Assembly (NCBI GenBank): GCA_963840925.1
Contig: CAWJAY010000055.1
Location: forward strand, 147,388 to 211,387
DNA: 64,000 nucleotides
Reading direction: 5' to 3'
DNA from: DATAOG01 sp963840925
GTDB taxonomy: Bacteria; Pseudomonadota; Alphaproteobacteria; Geminicoccales; Geminicoccaceae
Numbering within the stretch: the first letter of the stretch is position 1; the number at the start of each line of letters is the position of its first letter. Of this stretch, positions 18,459 through 27,462 are shown one piece after another. Under the pieces are notes generated by a model that saw nothing but the letters and a program-made list of their open reading frames with translations, was not told where the DNA came from and did not search any database. Made by a program: the position numbers and the translations under genes.

Positions 18459-21342
18459 CGCCGGTCTCCTGGGGCTCGACCAGTCGCCCGGGAACGATCC
18501 GTCCGACCAGGTCCCGCAGCTCCCGCAAGAGCTCGTCACGACCGTAGGCCTGCTTCAGCAGCACCTTCTCGACCGCGCCGTTCAGGCGGTGATGGTCGGA
18601 TTCGGTCAGGTCGGCGGCGGTCACGACGACGACCGGCACGCGCGGTTCTCTGCCGTCCGCCTGCAGCCGGGCCAGGAATTCGAAGCCGTCCATCTCCGGC
18701 ATCAGGAGATCGAGCAGGATCAGGTCCGGGCGGCGCTCGCGGACGCGCGCCAGCGCCGCCTGCCCGTGCTCGGCCTCGCTGACCTGCCAGCCTTCGGCGG
18801 TGAGCGCGCGAACCAGCCAGCGCCGCGCGTCCGGATCGTCGTCGACGACCAGAGCGTGCCTGGGGTGGGCATTCCGGCGGAACTGGGCGAGCAGGGAGCG
18901 CAGCCGATCGCGTTCGATCGGCTTGGTCAGGTAGTCGGCGGCGCCGAGCGCATAGCCCCGGTTCTGCTCGTCGAGGATCGTCAGCATCACGACCGGAATC
19001 CGGGCCAGATCGGGGTCGGCCTTGAGCGCCTGCAGGACGCTCCAGCCGTCCATGCCCGGCATCAGCACATCGAGCGTGATCAGCGCCGGGTGCAGCTGGC
19101 GCGCGAGGGCCAGCCCCTCCCGGCCATCGCTCGCGGTGACCACGTCGAAGCCCTCCCGGGCGAGGAACCGGCGCATCAGGTCGCGTACCGTCTCCTCGTC
19201 GTCGACCACCAGCACGGTCGCGGTCTCGCCAGCCGCAAGAGGTGCCGGCGCGGCGACGATCGGCGGCGGCTTGACGCGCTCCCGGCTTCGCTGCCGGTCG
19301 GCTGCGGCGGCCCGGCCGGCAGCCGAACCGTGAAGGTCGTGCCGACGCCCGCCGCGCTCTCGACCGCGATGTCGCCGCCCATCAGCCGGGCGAGCTTGCG
19401 GCTGATCGCGAGACCGAGCCCGGTGCCGCCATAGCGGCGCGTGGTCGAGCTGTCGGCCTGGCTGAACTCCTGGAACAGCCTGCCGATCTGCTCGGGCGTG
19501 ATGCCGATCCCGGTGTCGGCGACGGTGATCCTCACGCCGTCCGGATCGGCCGCCACGCCGATCCGGACCTCGCCCCGCTCGGTGAACTTGCAGGCGTTGC
19601 TCAAAAGATTGAGCACGATCTGGCGCAGCCGGGTCGGGTCCGAGCGGATGCTGCCGATGCTCTTTGGGCAGTCGACGAGCAGCCGATTGGCGTTCCTGGC
19701 GGCGAGCGGCTCGGCGGTCAGCGCGATCTCGCCGATCGCGGCGGCAAGATCGACGTCCTCGAGGTGCAGCTCGAGCTTGCCGGCTTCGATCTTGGACAGA
19801 TCGAGGATCTCGTTGATCAGGTGCAGAAGATGATCGCCGGCGCGGTGGATGCGCCCGAGCGGCTCGACCAGCGCCTCCTGGCCCTCGTCCTCGGCGTCCT
19901 CGCGCAGCATCTCGGCGATGCCGATGATCGCGTTCAGCGGCGTGCTGCAGCTCGTGGCTCATGTTGGCCAGGAACTCGGACTTGTGCCGACTGGCGGCGG
20001 CAAGTTCCTGCCCCTTGTGCTCGAGCTCCTCGAACAGGCGGGCGTTCTGGATCGCCAGCACCGACTGGTTGGCCAGCGTCTGCAGCAGCTCGACCGTCTC
20101 GGAGGTAAAAGTGCCGGGCGACTTTCGGTAGATCACCAGCGCGCCCACCAGGCTGTCCTCGCGCAGCAATGGCACCGCGAGCAGCGCCCGATAGCCGGGT
20201 CCACGGATCGTGTCATAGAAGGCGTAGCCCGCCTCCTGATCGATGTCGGGGATCTGGACCGCGGCACGGCGGAGCCCGGCAAGACCAGTGGCGCCTTGCC
20301 CAAGGCGCACCGGCCGCCGCGTGGTCGCCTGCACGACATCCGGGTCCAGCTCGTGGGTCGCCTGCAGGCGGAACATCTGGGCGCCCTCGTCGTAGGCATA
20401 GAAGGCCCCGGCATCCGCCTCGGCGAGCTTCACCGCATGGGCGGCGATAGCGCCAAGCACGGCCTGCAGCTCCAGGGTCGAGCTGATCTCCCGACTGACC
20501 TCGCCGAGCGTCTCCAGCTCCTTGACCGAACGCTGGAGCTGGCCGTACAGGCGAGCGAGCTCGTCCGAGGTCCGGTTCAGGTCGGCCGCGAGCGCGCCCA
20601 GCTCGTCGCGGTTGACGGCCTCGACGCGCCCGCCGAACTCGCCCGCCGCCACCTGGCGCAGTCCCTGGGCGATCTGGGTGAGCGGCCCGATGATCGACCA
20701 CGAAAAGATATAGCCGAGACCCAGCGCCAGGATGATGCTGCCGAGCGCGAAGGCGACCACGACCATCTGCGAGGTATGATAGGCCTGCTGGCTCGCCCCG
20801 ATCCGCTCCAGCATGTCGGCCTCGGCCACGTTGACCAGCTGGTTGGTCAGGCGCTCGAGCCGATCGGCGAGCGGCCGCGCCTCGCTCAGCTGGACCTCGC
20901 GCGCCGCCGCGATGTCGCCGGCGCGGGCACGCTCGACCGCCCCGGTCACGATCGCGATGAAGCGGTCGTAGTCCTCGCGCACGCTCGCCAGCAGATCCAC
21001 CTCGTCCTCGGCCACGTGCTGCAGCCGGTCGAGGTCGTAGCCGAACTGGCTGAGCTGGCGGAGCATGCTGTCCAGCGCCCGCTCGTCCGGCGACAGCAGC
21101 ACCGCGGCGACGCCATAGAGCTGCCGCGTGGTGTCGTGCTGGACCTGGCGATAGGCCGCGATCTTGCGCTGCAGCTCGATCAGCTCCTCGTTGCGCTCGT
21201 TCATGCCGCTGAGCACGCGCAGGCCGACCGCGCCGAGCAGGATCAGCAGCGCCACCATCGCGAGAAACGCGACCAGCAGCTTGATCTGCACCCGCGCCGG
21301 AACGCGCGAGACCAGCTCGACCGCAAGATTGCGCAGCCGCAT
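18451..21342 (-). CDS. Hybrid sensor histidine kinase with two receivers (two frameshifts)
   Basis: Domains in order: first membrane helix (residues 21-42), a helical periplasmic sensor like 4HB_MCP (45-190), second helix (193-214), HAMP (215-267), GAF (about 285-435), HisKA with His463 in NMSHEL, HATPase_c (NLLSNACKF N box, DTGIGI, GGTGLGLAI), then two receivers (ITLDVLMPGMDGW and LILLDLLMPEMDGF). An extra base near 19,946 breaks the frame straight after MSHEL (the join reads RTPLNAIIG). A compensating shift near 19,275 lies in the linker before receiver 1. The ATG overlaps the SCO stop (TGATG). Probably one operon with SCO, CheY and the cyclase. Confidence 0.85.
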   Translation of the reverse strand: MRLRNLAVELVSRVPARVQIKLLVAFLAMVALLILLGAVGLRVLSGMNERNEELIELQRKIAAYRQVQHDTTRQLYGVAAVLLSPDERALDSMLRQLSQFGYDLDRLQHVAEDEVDLLASVREDYDRFIAIVTGAVERARAGDIAAAREVQLSEARPLADRLERLTNQLVNVAEADMLERIGASQQAYHTSQMVVVAFALGSIILALGLGYIFSWSIIGPLTQIAQGLRQVAAGEFGGRVEAVNRDELGALAADLNRTSDELARLYGQLQRSVKELETLGEVSREISSTLELQAVLGAIAAHAVKLAEADAGAFYAYDEGAQMFRLQATHELDPDVVQATTRRPVRLGQGATGLAGLRRAAVQIPDIDQEAGYAFYDTIRGPGYRALLAVPLLREDSLVGALVIYRKSPGTFTSETVELLQTLANQSVLAIQNARLFEELEHKGQELAAASRHKSEFLANMSHELQHAAERDHRHRRDAARGRRGRGPGGAGRAARAHPPRRRSSSAPDQRDPRSVQDRSRQARAAPRGRRSCRRDRRDRADRRAARRQERQSAARRLPKEHRQHPLGPDPAAPDRAQSFEQRLQVHRAGRGPDRRGGRSGRREDHRRRHRDRHHARADRQAVPGVQPGRQLDHAPLWRHRARSRDQPQARPADGRRHRGRERGGRRHDLHGSAAGRAAAADRQRSRERVKPPPIVAAPAPLAAGETATVLVVDDEETVRDLMRRFLAREGFDVVTASDGREGLALARQLHPALITLDVLMPGMDGWSVLQALKADPDLARIPVVMLTILDEQNRGYALGAADYLTKPIERDRLRSLLAQFRRNAHPRHALVVDDDPDARRWLVRALTAEGWQVSEAEHGQAALARVRERRPDLILLDLLMPEMDGFEFLARLQADGREPRVPVVVVTAADLTESDHHRLNGAVEKVLLKQAYGRDELLRELRDLVGRIVPGRLVEPQETGDD

Positions 21343-21933
21343 CAAGGCTCGCTCACCAGGCTCTCGAGGTCGTGGCGGAACTCCTCCTCGTCGAACCGGT
21401 AGCCGAGGTACTGCACGCGCATGGCGCCGCTCCGGTCGACCAGCGTGGTCAGCAGCGTGTGGTCGACCCCGCCGTCCGCTGCCGGCGCGACCGCAACGCC
21501 ATAGCGGTGCGCCACCTCCAGCACCGCCGCCGGGTCGCCGGTCAGGAAGCTCCAGCCCGCGAGATTGGCGTCCAGCGCTTCCGCATACTCTTTCAGCACC
21601 TCTGGCGTGTCGTGCTCCGGATCGGTAGTGATCGACAGGAAGTTGATCTTGCTGCCGAAGTCCGGCCCCAGCGCGTCCTGCACCCGTGCCATCTTGTCGG
21701 TGAGCATGGGGCAGATGTCGGGGCACGAGGTGTAGATGAACGCGACCGCGACGACCTTGCCGCGCAACTCACGCGAGCGTGACCGGCGCGCCATCCTGGG
21801 AGGTCAGGGTGAAGTCGGGCGCCGCCCCGATCGTCGGCAGCCGCTCCTCGTGCTGCGCGTGCTTGGCCTCATGCGCCTGAGCTGGCGGCAGCCACGCCAG
21901 CAGCCCGAGCGCGATCACCAGCAGCGCGCGCAT
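21342..21933 (-). CDS. SCO1/SenC-family copper chaperone/thioredoxin-like protein (one frameshift)
   Basis: The product starts MRALLVIALGLLAW, a signal peptide ending PPAQA. The thioredoxin-like SCO fold carries the copper/redox motif TSCPDICP and the downstream His in VDHTLLTTL. An extra base near 21,771 puts a stop after APVTLA; removing it gives TLAELRGKVVAVAF in frame. SCO proteins deliver copper to the CuA site of cytochrome oxidase or act as membrane-bound thiol sensors. Here the gene leads a signalling operon and overlaps the kinase start, so a sensory role is plausible. No oxidase gene is seen in the window. Confidence 0.82.
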
Positions 21934-21936
21934 GGC

Positions 21937-22530
21937 TCAGGCCTTCAGCTCGCGCTTGAGCTCGTTCAGAAAGCGCCAGTCGGTGCCGTCGGCGAGGAGC
22001 TGGTTTGGGCTGGAGGTGATCATGCCGACCTCGTGCAGGCGCAAGGCGAAGAATCGCAGCGAGTCTCGGGTCATACTCGCGCCAAGCGCTAAAGGGGAGC
22101 TCGCTCAGGGTCTGCAGCGCGTAGTCGAGGCGGTCGGCAAAGCCGCCATCGACCAGCCGCTGCGCGGCGCGACTCGGCTCGGCTGCGCAATAGTCGATGG
22201 ACTTGAGGATCGCGCGCAGCACGCGCTTTGTCGCGACCGGATAGTTGCGGATGTAGTCTCGGTTGCCGAGCAGCATGCAGCAAAAGTATTGCGACCACGG
22301 CCGCTCGGTTCCGGTGTGAATCACCCGGTCGATCCCCCGCGCGCGCAACTCCTGCGGCTCCGGCGGGAAGCCGAGGAATGCGTCGACTTCCCCCGCGGCA
22401 AAAAGCTCCAGCGGGGCGGGGCCTGTGACCCACTGAATGTCGCGGCGAGGATCGAGCCCGATGTGCTTCGCCAGCACGCTGAGATAGAGGTGCGGACTCG
22501 AGCGGAGCGCCGGTACGGCCACGCGCCTGC
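21937..22530 (-). pseudogene. Truncated NMT1/SsuA-like binding protein (C-terminal two thirds)
   Basis: This is the C-terminal portion of the same binding-protein family found intact at 25905-26906. It shares VPALRSS, GFPPEPQELRARGI, WSQYFCCMLLGNRDY, YPVATKRVLRAILKS and the end LNELKRELKA. Its N-terminal third, including the signal peptide, is missing and is replaced in frame by the alpha/beta hydrolase. One extra base near 22,075 shifts the last 45 codons. Its stop lies 3 bases before the SCO start. It looks like the product of a deletion between a hydrolase gene and a binding-protein gene. Confidence 0.75.
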
Positions 22531-23596
22531 ACTTGCTGGGCACGCTGGCGAGGAATGTCGCCAGTCGGTCGGCGTAGAGAGCCACCATGCTGTACGTGGT
22601 GCCATGTCCTGAGGTCTCGGCGGTCGCCGGGATGATGTACACCTCGCCATGACCGATCGCCGCCATGCCCTTCTGGAGCGTGTCGAGCTCGGGCGGATTG
22701 CGCTCGTCATCCTCGGAATTGATCACCAGGAGCGCCGCCTTGATCTTGCCGAGGTCGGGGGTCGGATCGTAGTCACGCGAGGCGTTCCACTGGTACATCG
22801 CGTCATTGGCGTCGGGCGCCGTGGCCTCGGCGAGCCGCTTGTCGACGTAGGTGTCGGCCGCTTCGCGCGTATTGCCGATCTTGGCCAGCCGCTTTTCGCC
22901 GCCGTTGGTGGCGATCGAGAACCAGACATTGGCGATGCGCAGATTGGGCGGCTGCTCCTTGTAGTTGCCCCCGTCCCATGCCGGATCCGTGCGCACGGCG
23001 TCGATCAGCATCCGGCGCATCATCCAGTTGCGGCCGGACATCGGGCCGGGAAGGGACGCCATCGGCACGAGCGCGTCCATGAACTCGGGATGGGTGACGC
23101 CCCAGGTCCAGGTCAGCATGCCGCCCATCGAGTTGCCCATGACGAGGCGCAGATGGTCGATGCCGAGGTGGTTCTTCACCAGATCGTACTGGGCGGCCAC
23201 CATGTCGTCGTAGTTGTATTCCGGGAATGCCGTCCGCAGGCCGTCGGACGGCTTGCTGCTGCCGCCCGTGCCGATCGCGTCGGGGATGATAATGAAGTAC
23301 TTGGTGGCGTCGAGCGCCTGACCCGGGCCGTAGAGCGCGCCGGCGAAGCCCTCGGTGAGCATGTCCTGCGCGCTGTCGGTCGTGCCATGCAGCATCAAGA
23401 CCGGCTCGCCCGAGGGCGCGCCGACCGTCGTGTAGCTCACCTTCATCTCCGGCATCACCTCGCCGGTGTGGAAGGTGAAGTCCTTGATGACGTACTCGCT
23501 CGTCTTCGGTTCGGGGAAATCCGCCGCCCCGGCGGCGGCGATGGCGATCAGCGCCGCTGGGAAGAACGCGCCGCCAGCCAGTCTCCACATCCGCAT
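22531..23596 (-). CDS. Alpha/beta hydrolase, MetX-like, fused to binding-protein fragment
   Basis: About 355 residues with a signal peptide (MRMWRLAGGAFFPA, cleavage near AAGAAD) and a complete hydrolase fold: oxyanion region LMLHGTTDSAQ, nucleophile elbow GNSMGGM, acid INSEDDERNP and His in SGHGTTY. It resembles homoserine O-acetyltransferase-like hydrolases. Export to the periplasm argues against a methionine role. The domain ends around TFLASVPSK, where a stop would be expected. Instead the frame runs on into the truncated binding protein at 22530. The reaction is not known. Confidence 0.75.
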
Positions 23597-23777
23597 GTCT
23601 CCCTCCACGAGCATGGTTCTCTGTCAACCGGATCGCCCAACTTCCGCCGGCCTCACCCGCACTGTCAGCGCGGCTGGCGCTCGCGTGTGCCAAAGGGACT
23701 TGGCCCATGGAGCGTGGCCGACCCAGCGGTTGCCTCGTCAGGCCAGCATTGCCAGCCCGAGCGCGCGCCGGCCTGGC

Positions 23778-24775
23778 TCACGCCTTCAGCTCGCGCTTGA
23801 GCTCGTTCAGAAAGCGCCAGTCGGTGCCCTCGGCGAGGATCGCGTTCGGGGTCGACTTGATCATGCCGACCTCGTGGAGCCGCAGCGCGTAGAACCGCAT
23901 CGAGTCCTCCGGGTCGTACTCGCGCCAACCCCATACGGGATCTCGGTCAGCGTCTGCAGCGCGTAGTCGTAACGCCCCGTGAATCCGGCATCGACCAGCT
24001 GTTGCGCGGCCTGCTCCGGCTCCGCGGCACAGAAGTCGGCAGTCTTGAGGATGGCCCGCAGGTAACGCTTGGTGGCGACCGGATGAGCGCGAACGAAATC
24101 CCTGTTGCCGTAAGCCGTGCAGCAGAAGTAGTGCGACCACGGCTGGTCCGTGGTCGTGTTGAGGATCACCCGACCGACTTTGCGGGCGCGCAGCTCCTGC
24201 GGCTCCGGGGGGAACCCGAGAAAGGCATCGACCCTGCCTGCGGCGAACGTCTCCATGAAGTCGCCGGAGAGGCTGACGATCCAGTCGATGTCCTTGTGCG
24301 GGTCGAGCCCGACCTGCGCCGCTATGACTGCGAGCAGCAGGTGCCCGCTCGAACCCAGCGTCTCAGGGATGCCGACCTTCTTGCCCTTCAGGTCGCCGAC
24401 GGCCCGGATGGGCTCATGCGCGAACAGCTCGTAGCATCCGACATGCACCCCCGCCAACGCGGTGATCGGTTGGCCGGCATCCAGGTGCGAAACGACCCAT
24501 GCGGCGGTCTCCAGATCGAAGTCGATTTCGCCGCGCGCGACAGCGTCGACAGGTTTGTCCGGGATGTAACTGATATCGGTGAAGCCTTCCGCGCGGAGAA
24601 GGGCGTCGGCGATGTAGCCCGGCGCGAGCGCAGATGGCGGGGATACGGCGCTAGCCGGAGCGTGGTCGTTTCCGGCGGCCCCTCGTCGGCGAGCGATCTC
24701 CGCGCGCCGAGGCCGCCTGCGGCGCCGGCCGCGACACGCTGGCCAGGAAATTGCGGCGACTTTGCGTGATCTGCA
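23778..24775 (-). pseudogene. NMT1/SsuA-like binding protein, frameshifted copy
   Basis: The gene aligns end to end with the intact copy at 25905-26906: GTG start and VQITQSRRNFL, then SLADEGPPETTTLRL, APGYIADALLRAEGF, LGSSGHLLLAV, GFPPEPQELRARKV and the end LNELKRELKA. The frame changes at least three times: near 24,730 after the twin-arginine motif, near 24,650 after TLRLA (probably two indels), and near 23,930 before WREYDPEDSM. No single frame can make the protein. This density exceeds that of neighbouring genes, so true decay is plausible. Confidence 0.8.
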
Positions 24776-25084
24776 CGGTGGTGGTCCTCCGCGCCGGGAC
24801 TCCCTTCTCCCTCGGAGCCGGGATTCCCGGATCCGGGAGTTCCGAGAGTGTCGTGCATTAATTGCCTAGCGATTTATGGTTTGCACTAACTTGGATTAGC
24901 TCAACCATGACTTTCCAGATAGACTGCCCCAAAGGCCGACCATGCGCCGTTCCCAGCGCGCCCGTCCCGACAATTTTCTGCCCTTCCGATCGGTTTCGTG
25001 CCCCCGCCCCATTCCATCCCATAACGTCCGTTGCGCAGAGCGCCTCGAGGGCAAAAGGCGCGGAAACGCTGGGCTTCTGCCCAG
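24748..25084. repeat. Direct repeat copy A: binding-protein 5' end and upstream region
   Basis: This stretch is near-identical to 26878-27204. It covers the first codons of the binding-protein gene, its Shine-Dalgarno (GGAGG), an AT-richer block around 24,860-24,930 (cattaattgcctagcgattt) that probably carries the minus-strand promoter, and the element at 25015-25084. The last element also occurs at 25831-25898. It ends with the hairpin ctgggc-ttct-gcccag. Confidence 0.88.
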
Positions 25085-25146
25085 ATCACAAGGGGACACC
25101 GCCCTTCCGTTTGGCAGTCGACAAAACTACTGGTAAACAGCATCTT

Positions 25147-25437
25147 ATGCAGGGTGAGGAATTCGAATGGGACCCGGACAAGGCGCTAAGCAACCTTGCG
25201 AAGCATGGCGTGAGCTTCGAGGCCGCACGGCTCGTGTTCGATGACGTCTTCGCTCTCGACCGGTTCGACGCCGGCAGCGGTCACAGCGAAGCCCGGTACA
25301 TCATCACCGGGGTGGCGAACGGCATCCTGCTGACGGTCGTCTATACGGAGCGCGGCGAACGCACGCGCATCATCTCAGCGAGAAAAGCGACGCGGTATGA
25401 GCAACGGGAATACTACGATAGCCAGACGGCGGAGTGA
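25147..25437 (+). CDS. brnT: BrnT family toxin
   Basis: A 96-residue protein with the BrnT pattern: FEWDPDKALSNLAKHGVSFE at the N terminus, then ARLVFDD, the RYIITGVANGILL strand pair and the basic ending RTRIISARKATRYEQREYY. BrnT is a RelE-fold ribonuclease that cleaves RNA and is neutralised by BrnA. The 3' end overlaps the next gene by 41 bases, as in toxin-first TA operons. It sits between two copies of the binding-protein repeat. Confidence 0.88.
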   Translation: MQGEEFEWDPDKALSNLAKHGVSFEAARLVFDDVFALDRFDAGSGHSEARYIITGVANGILLTVVYTERGERTRIISARKATRYEQREYYDSQTAE

Positions 25438-25816
25438 CGGAACGCTGGTCGAAGTGATGCCAGACGGCTCGACGAAGCCGCTGGCGGACAAGACCGACTG
25501 GCAACGGCTGCGCGGTATGGCCGATGCAGAGGTCGAGGCGGCGGCGTTTAGTGATCCCGACGCGCAGCCGCTCAGCGATGCGACACTGGCCCGGATGCGG
25601 CGTGTGCCGCGCGTGAAAACTCTGCGCCGGGCGCTAAAGCTCACGCAGCAGGAGTTCGCGGCGCGCTACCAGATCCCGCTCGGCACGCTGCGCGACTGGG
25701 AACAGGCACGGGCGGAACCGGATCAGCCGGCGCGCGCCTATCTCAAGGCCATTGCCGGCGATCCCGAGGGTGTGCACCGAGCGCTGCATTCCGCCCCCGT
25801 GGGGAGAGCCAGTTAA
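25397..25816 (+). CDS. Antitoxin with BrnA-like N terminus and XRE helix-turn-helix
   Basis: A 139-residue partner of the BrnT toxin. Residues about 30-60 (DKTDWQRLRGMADAEVEAAA, then DPDAQPL) match the N-terminal pattern of BrnA antitoxins. Residues about 75-125 are a Cro/CI-type HTH (LKLTQQEFAARYQIPLGTLRDW), whereas classical BrnA carries a ribbon-helix-helix. It probably binds both the toxin and the operon promoter. The start overlaps the toxin gene by 41 bases; no separate promoter is evident. Confidence 0.75.
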   Translation: MSNGNTTIARRRSDGTLVEVMPDGSTKPLADKTDWQRLRGMADAEVEAAAFSDPDAQPLSDATLARMRRVPRVKTLRRALKLTQQEFAARYQIPLGTLRDWEQARAEPDQPARAYLKAIAGDPEGVHRALHSAPVGRAS

Positions 25817-25830
25817 TCTAGTTTGGTTCC

Positions 25831-25898
25831 CATCCCATAACGTCCGTTGCAGGGCACCTTGGAGGCCAAAAAGCGCGGAAACCTGGGCTTCGCCCCAG
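25831..25898. repeat. 70-bp repeat element with terminal hairpin (middle copy)
   Basis: The second of three copies (25015-25084, 25831-25898, 27137-27204). Consensus features are catcccataacgtccgttg, then a gcaaaa/ccaaaa block, then an inverted repeat ctgggc...gcccag. This copy has a TTCG loop. It directly abuts the 3' end of the intact binding-protein gene, where on the minus strand the hairpin is followed by a T-rich stretch and could act as its terminator. Confidence 0.7.
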
Positions 25899-25904
25899 CC
25901 TGGC

Positions 25905-26906
25905 TTACGCCTTCAGCTCGCGCTTGAGCTCGTTGAGAAAGCGCCAGTCGGTGCCTTGGGCGAGGATTGCGTTCGGGCTGGACTTGATCATGCCGAGCTC
26001 GTGGAGCCGCAGCGCGTAGAACCGCATCGTGTCCTCCGGGTCGAACTCGCGCCAGACTTTGTAAGGCAGCTCGGTTAGGGTCTGAAGCGCGTAGTCGTAT
26101 CGGTCTGTGACCCCCTCATCGACCAGCTGTCGCGCGACCCGTTCCGGCTCGGCGGCGCAGATATCGGCAGCCTTCAGGATAGCTCGCAGGTAGCGCTTGG
26201 TGGCGATCGGATTGGCGTGGACGAAGTCCCTGTTGCCCAACGCGGTGCAGCAGAAGTAGTCCGACCACGGCTTGTCGGTGGCGGTGTTGAGGATCACTCG
26301 GCCGATCTTGCGGGCGCGCAACTCCTGCGGCTCGGGCGGGAAGCCCAGAAAGACATCGACTTTCCCTTCGGCGAATAGCTGCATGGCGGTTCCGCTCGGA
26401 CCTGGGGTGACCCAAGCGATGTCGTTGTGAGGGTCGAGCCCGACGTAGGCCGCCATCATCGAGATATGCAGGTGGCCGGCGGAGCGGAGCGCTCGGATGC
26501 CCACCCTTTTGCCCTTCAAGTCGCTGACGGTTCGGATGGGCTCGTGCGCGAACAGCTCGTAGCACCCGGAATGCACGCCCGCCAATGCCGTGATCGGCTC
26601 GCCGGCATCGAGAAGCGAAACGATCCATGCTCCGGTGTCCACGCTAAAGTCAGCTTCACCGCGTGCCACAGCGGCGCCAGTTGATATCGTCTGCAGGTAG
26701 CGGATATCTGTGAACCCCTCCGCACGCAGGAGCTCGTCGGCGATATACCAAGGCGCAATGCAGATGACGGGATCGAGGGCCAGCCGGAGCGTGGTCGTTT
26801 CGGGCGGCCCCTCGTCGGCGAGCGAGCTCCGCGTGCCGAGAACACCTGCGGCGCCGGCGGCGGACAAGGTGGTCAGAAAATTGCGGCGACTTTGCGTGAT
26901 CTGCAC
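25905..26906 (-). CDS. NMT1/SsuA-like ABC transporter substrate-binding protein
   Basis: The intact member of the local family, 333 residues. It starts at a GTG (complement 26904-26906) with GGAGG 8 bases upstream. A twin-arginine signal (SRRNFLTTLSAAGAAG) suggests export by Tat. Mature features are LALDPVICIAPWYIADELL, a CYELFAHEPI segment, GFPPEPQELRARKIG and the paired cysteines of DYFCCTALGNRDF. Proteins of the NMT1/THI5/SsuA fold bind pyrimidines, sulfonates, nitrate or similar small ligands; which one cannot be told. No permease or ATPase lies nearby. Confidence 0.88.
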   Translation of the reverse strand: MQITQSRRNFLTTLSAAGAAGVLGTRSSLADEGPPETTTLRLALDPVICIAPWYIADELLRAEGFTDIRYLQTISTGAAVARGEADFSVDTGAWIVSLLDAGEPITALAGVHSGCYELFAHEPIRTVSDLKGKRVGIRALRSAGHLHISMMAAYVGLDPHNDIAWVTPGPSGTAMQLFAEGKVDVFLGFPPEPQELRARKIGRVILNTATDKPWSDYFCCTALGNRDFVHANPIATKRYLRAILKAADICAAEPERVARQLVDEGVTDRYDYALQTLTELPYKVWREFDPEDTMRFYALRLHELGMIKSSPNAILAQGTDWRFLNELKRELKA

Positions 26907-27204
26907 GGTGGTGGTCCTCCGCGCCGGGACTCGCCTTCCCCCTCGGAGCAAGGGATTCCCAGGATCCCGGGAGTTCCGAGAGTATGCATTAATTGCCTAG
27001 CGATTTATGGTTTGCACTAACTTGGATTAGCTCAACCATAACTTTCCAGATAGACTGCCCCAAAGGCCGACCAACGCTCCGTTCCCAGCGCGCCCGTCCC
27101 GACAATTTCTGCCCTTCCGATCGGTTTCACATATTCCATCCCATAACGTCCGTTGTGCAGAGCACTCGAGGGCAAAAGCGCAGAAAAGCTGGGCGGCGGC
27201 CCAG
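26878..27204. repeat. Direct repeat copy B: binding-protein 5' end and upstream region
   Basis: Near-identical to 24748-25084, with small indels. The match stops right after the hairpin element (ctgggcggcggcccag at 27189-27204). Together with the third element copy at 25831, this outlines a tandem duplication of the binding-protein gene, with the BrnT operon between the two units. Confidence 0.88.
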
Positions 27205-27286
27205 ACATCAGAGTGAAAAGGGGTGAGGGTTCAAGGGGCAAGGCTCCGGTTTCAGCAGAGCGCCCTGGCGAGACATTTTCTTTGGC

Positions 27287-27456
27287 GTGCTCCGGTTGCC
27301 GCTGCCGGAAAAGCTTCCATGCTGGCGTGGATGCTCCAGCCGTCTGTCTTGCCGGGCGCTCGTCATGGCGCCGCTCGGCGCAAAAGCTGCCGATCTCGTG
27401 GTGTGGTGGGAAAAAGGCTACTACGACCAGGAGGACGAGGCGATCAGGGAGATTAA
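27287..27456 (+). pseudogene. 5' remnant of a family 1 solute-binding protein
   Basis: After a signal-like stretch (ALVMAPLGAKA) the frame reads ADLVVWWEKGYYDQEDEAI, then REI. This is the mature N terminus typical of proteobacterial family 1 sugar-binding proteins. Resemblance stops at about 27,456; the next ten codons are unrelated and reach a stop. The rest of the gene is absent. The frame upstream of 27,365 may contain a further indel. The cut coincides with the left edge of the ammonia-lyase segment. Confidence 0.6.
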
Positions 27457-27462
27457 CGAGGC

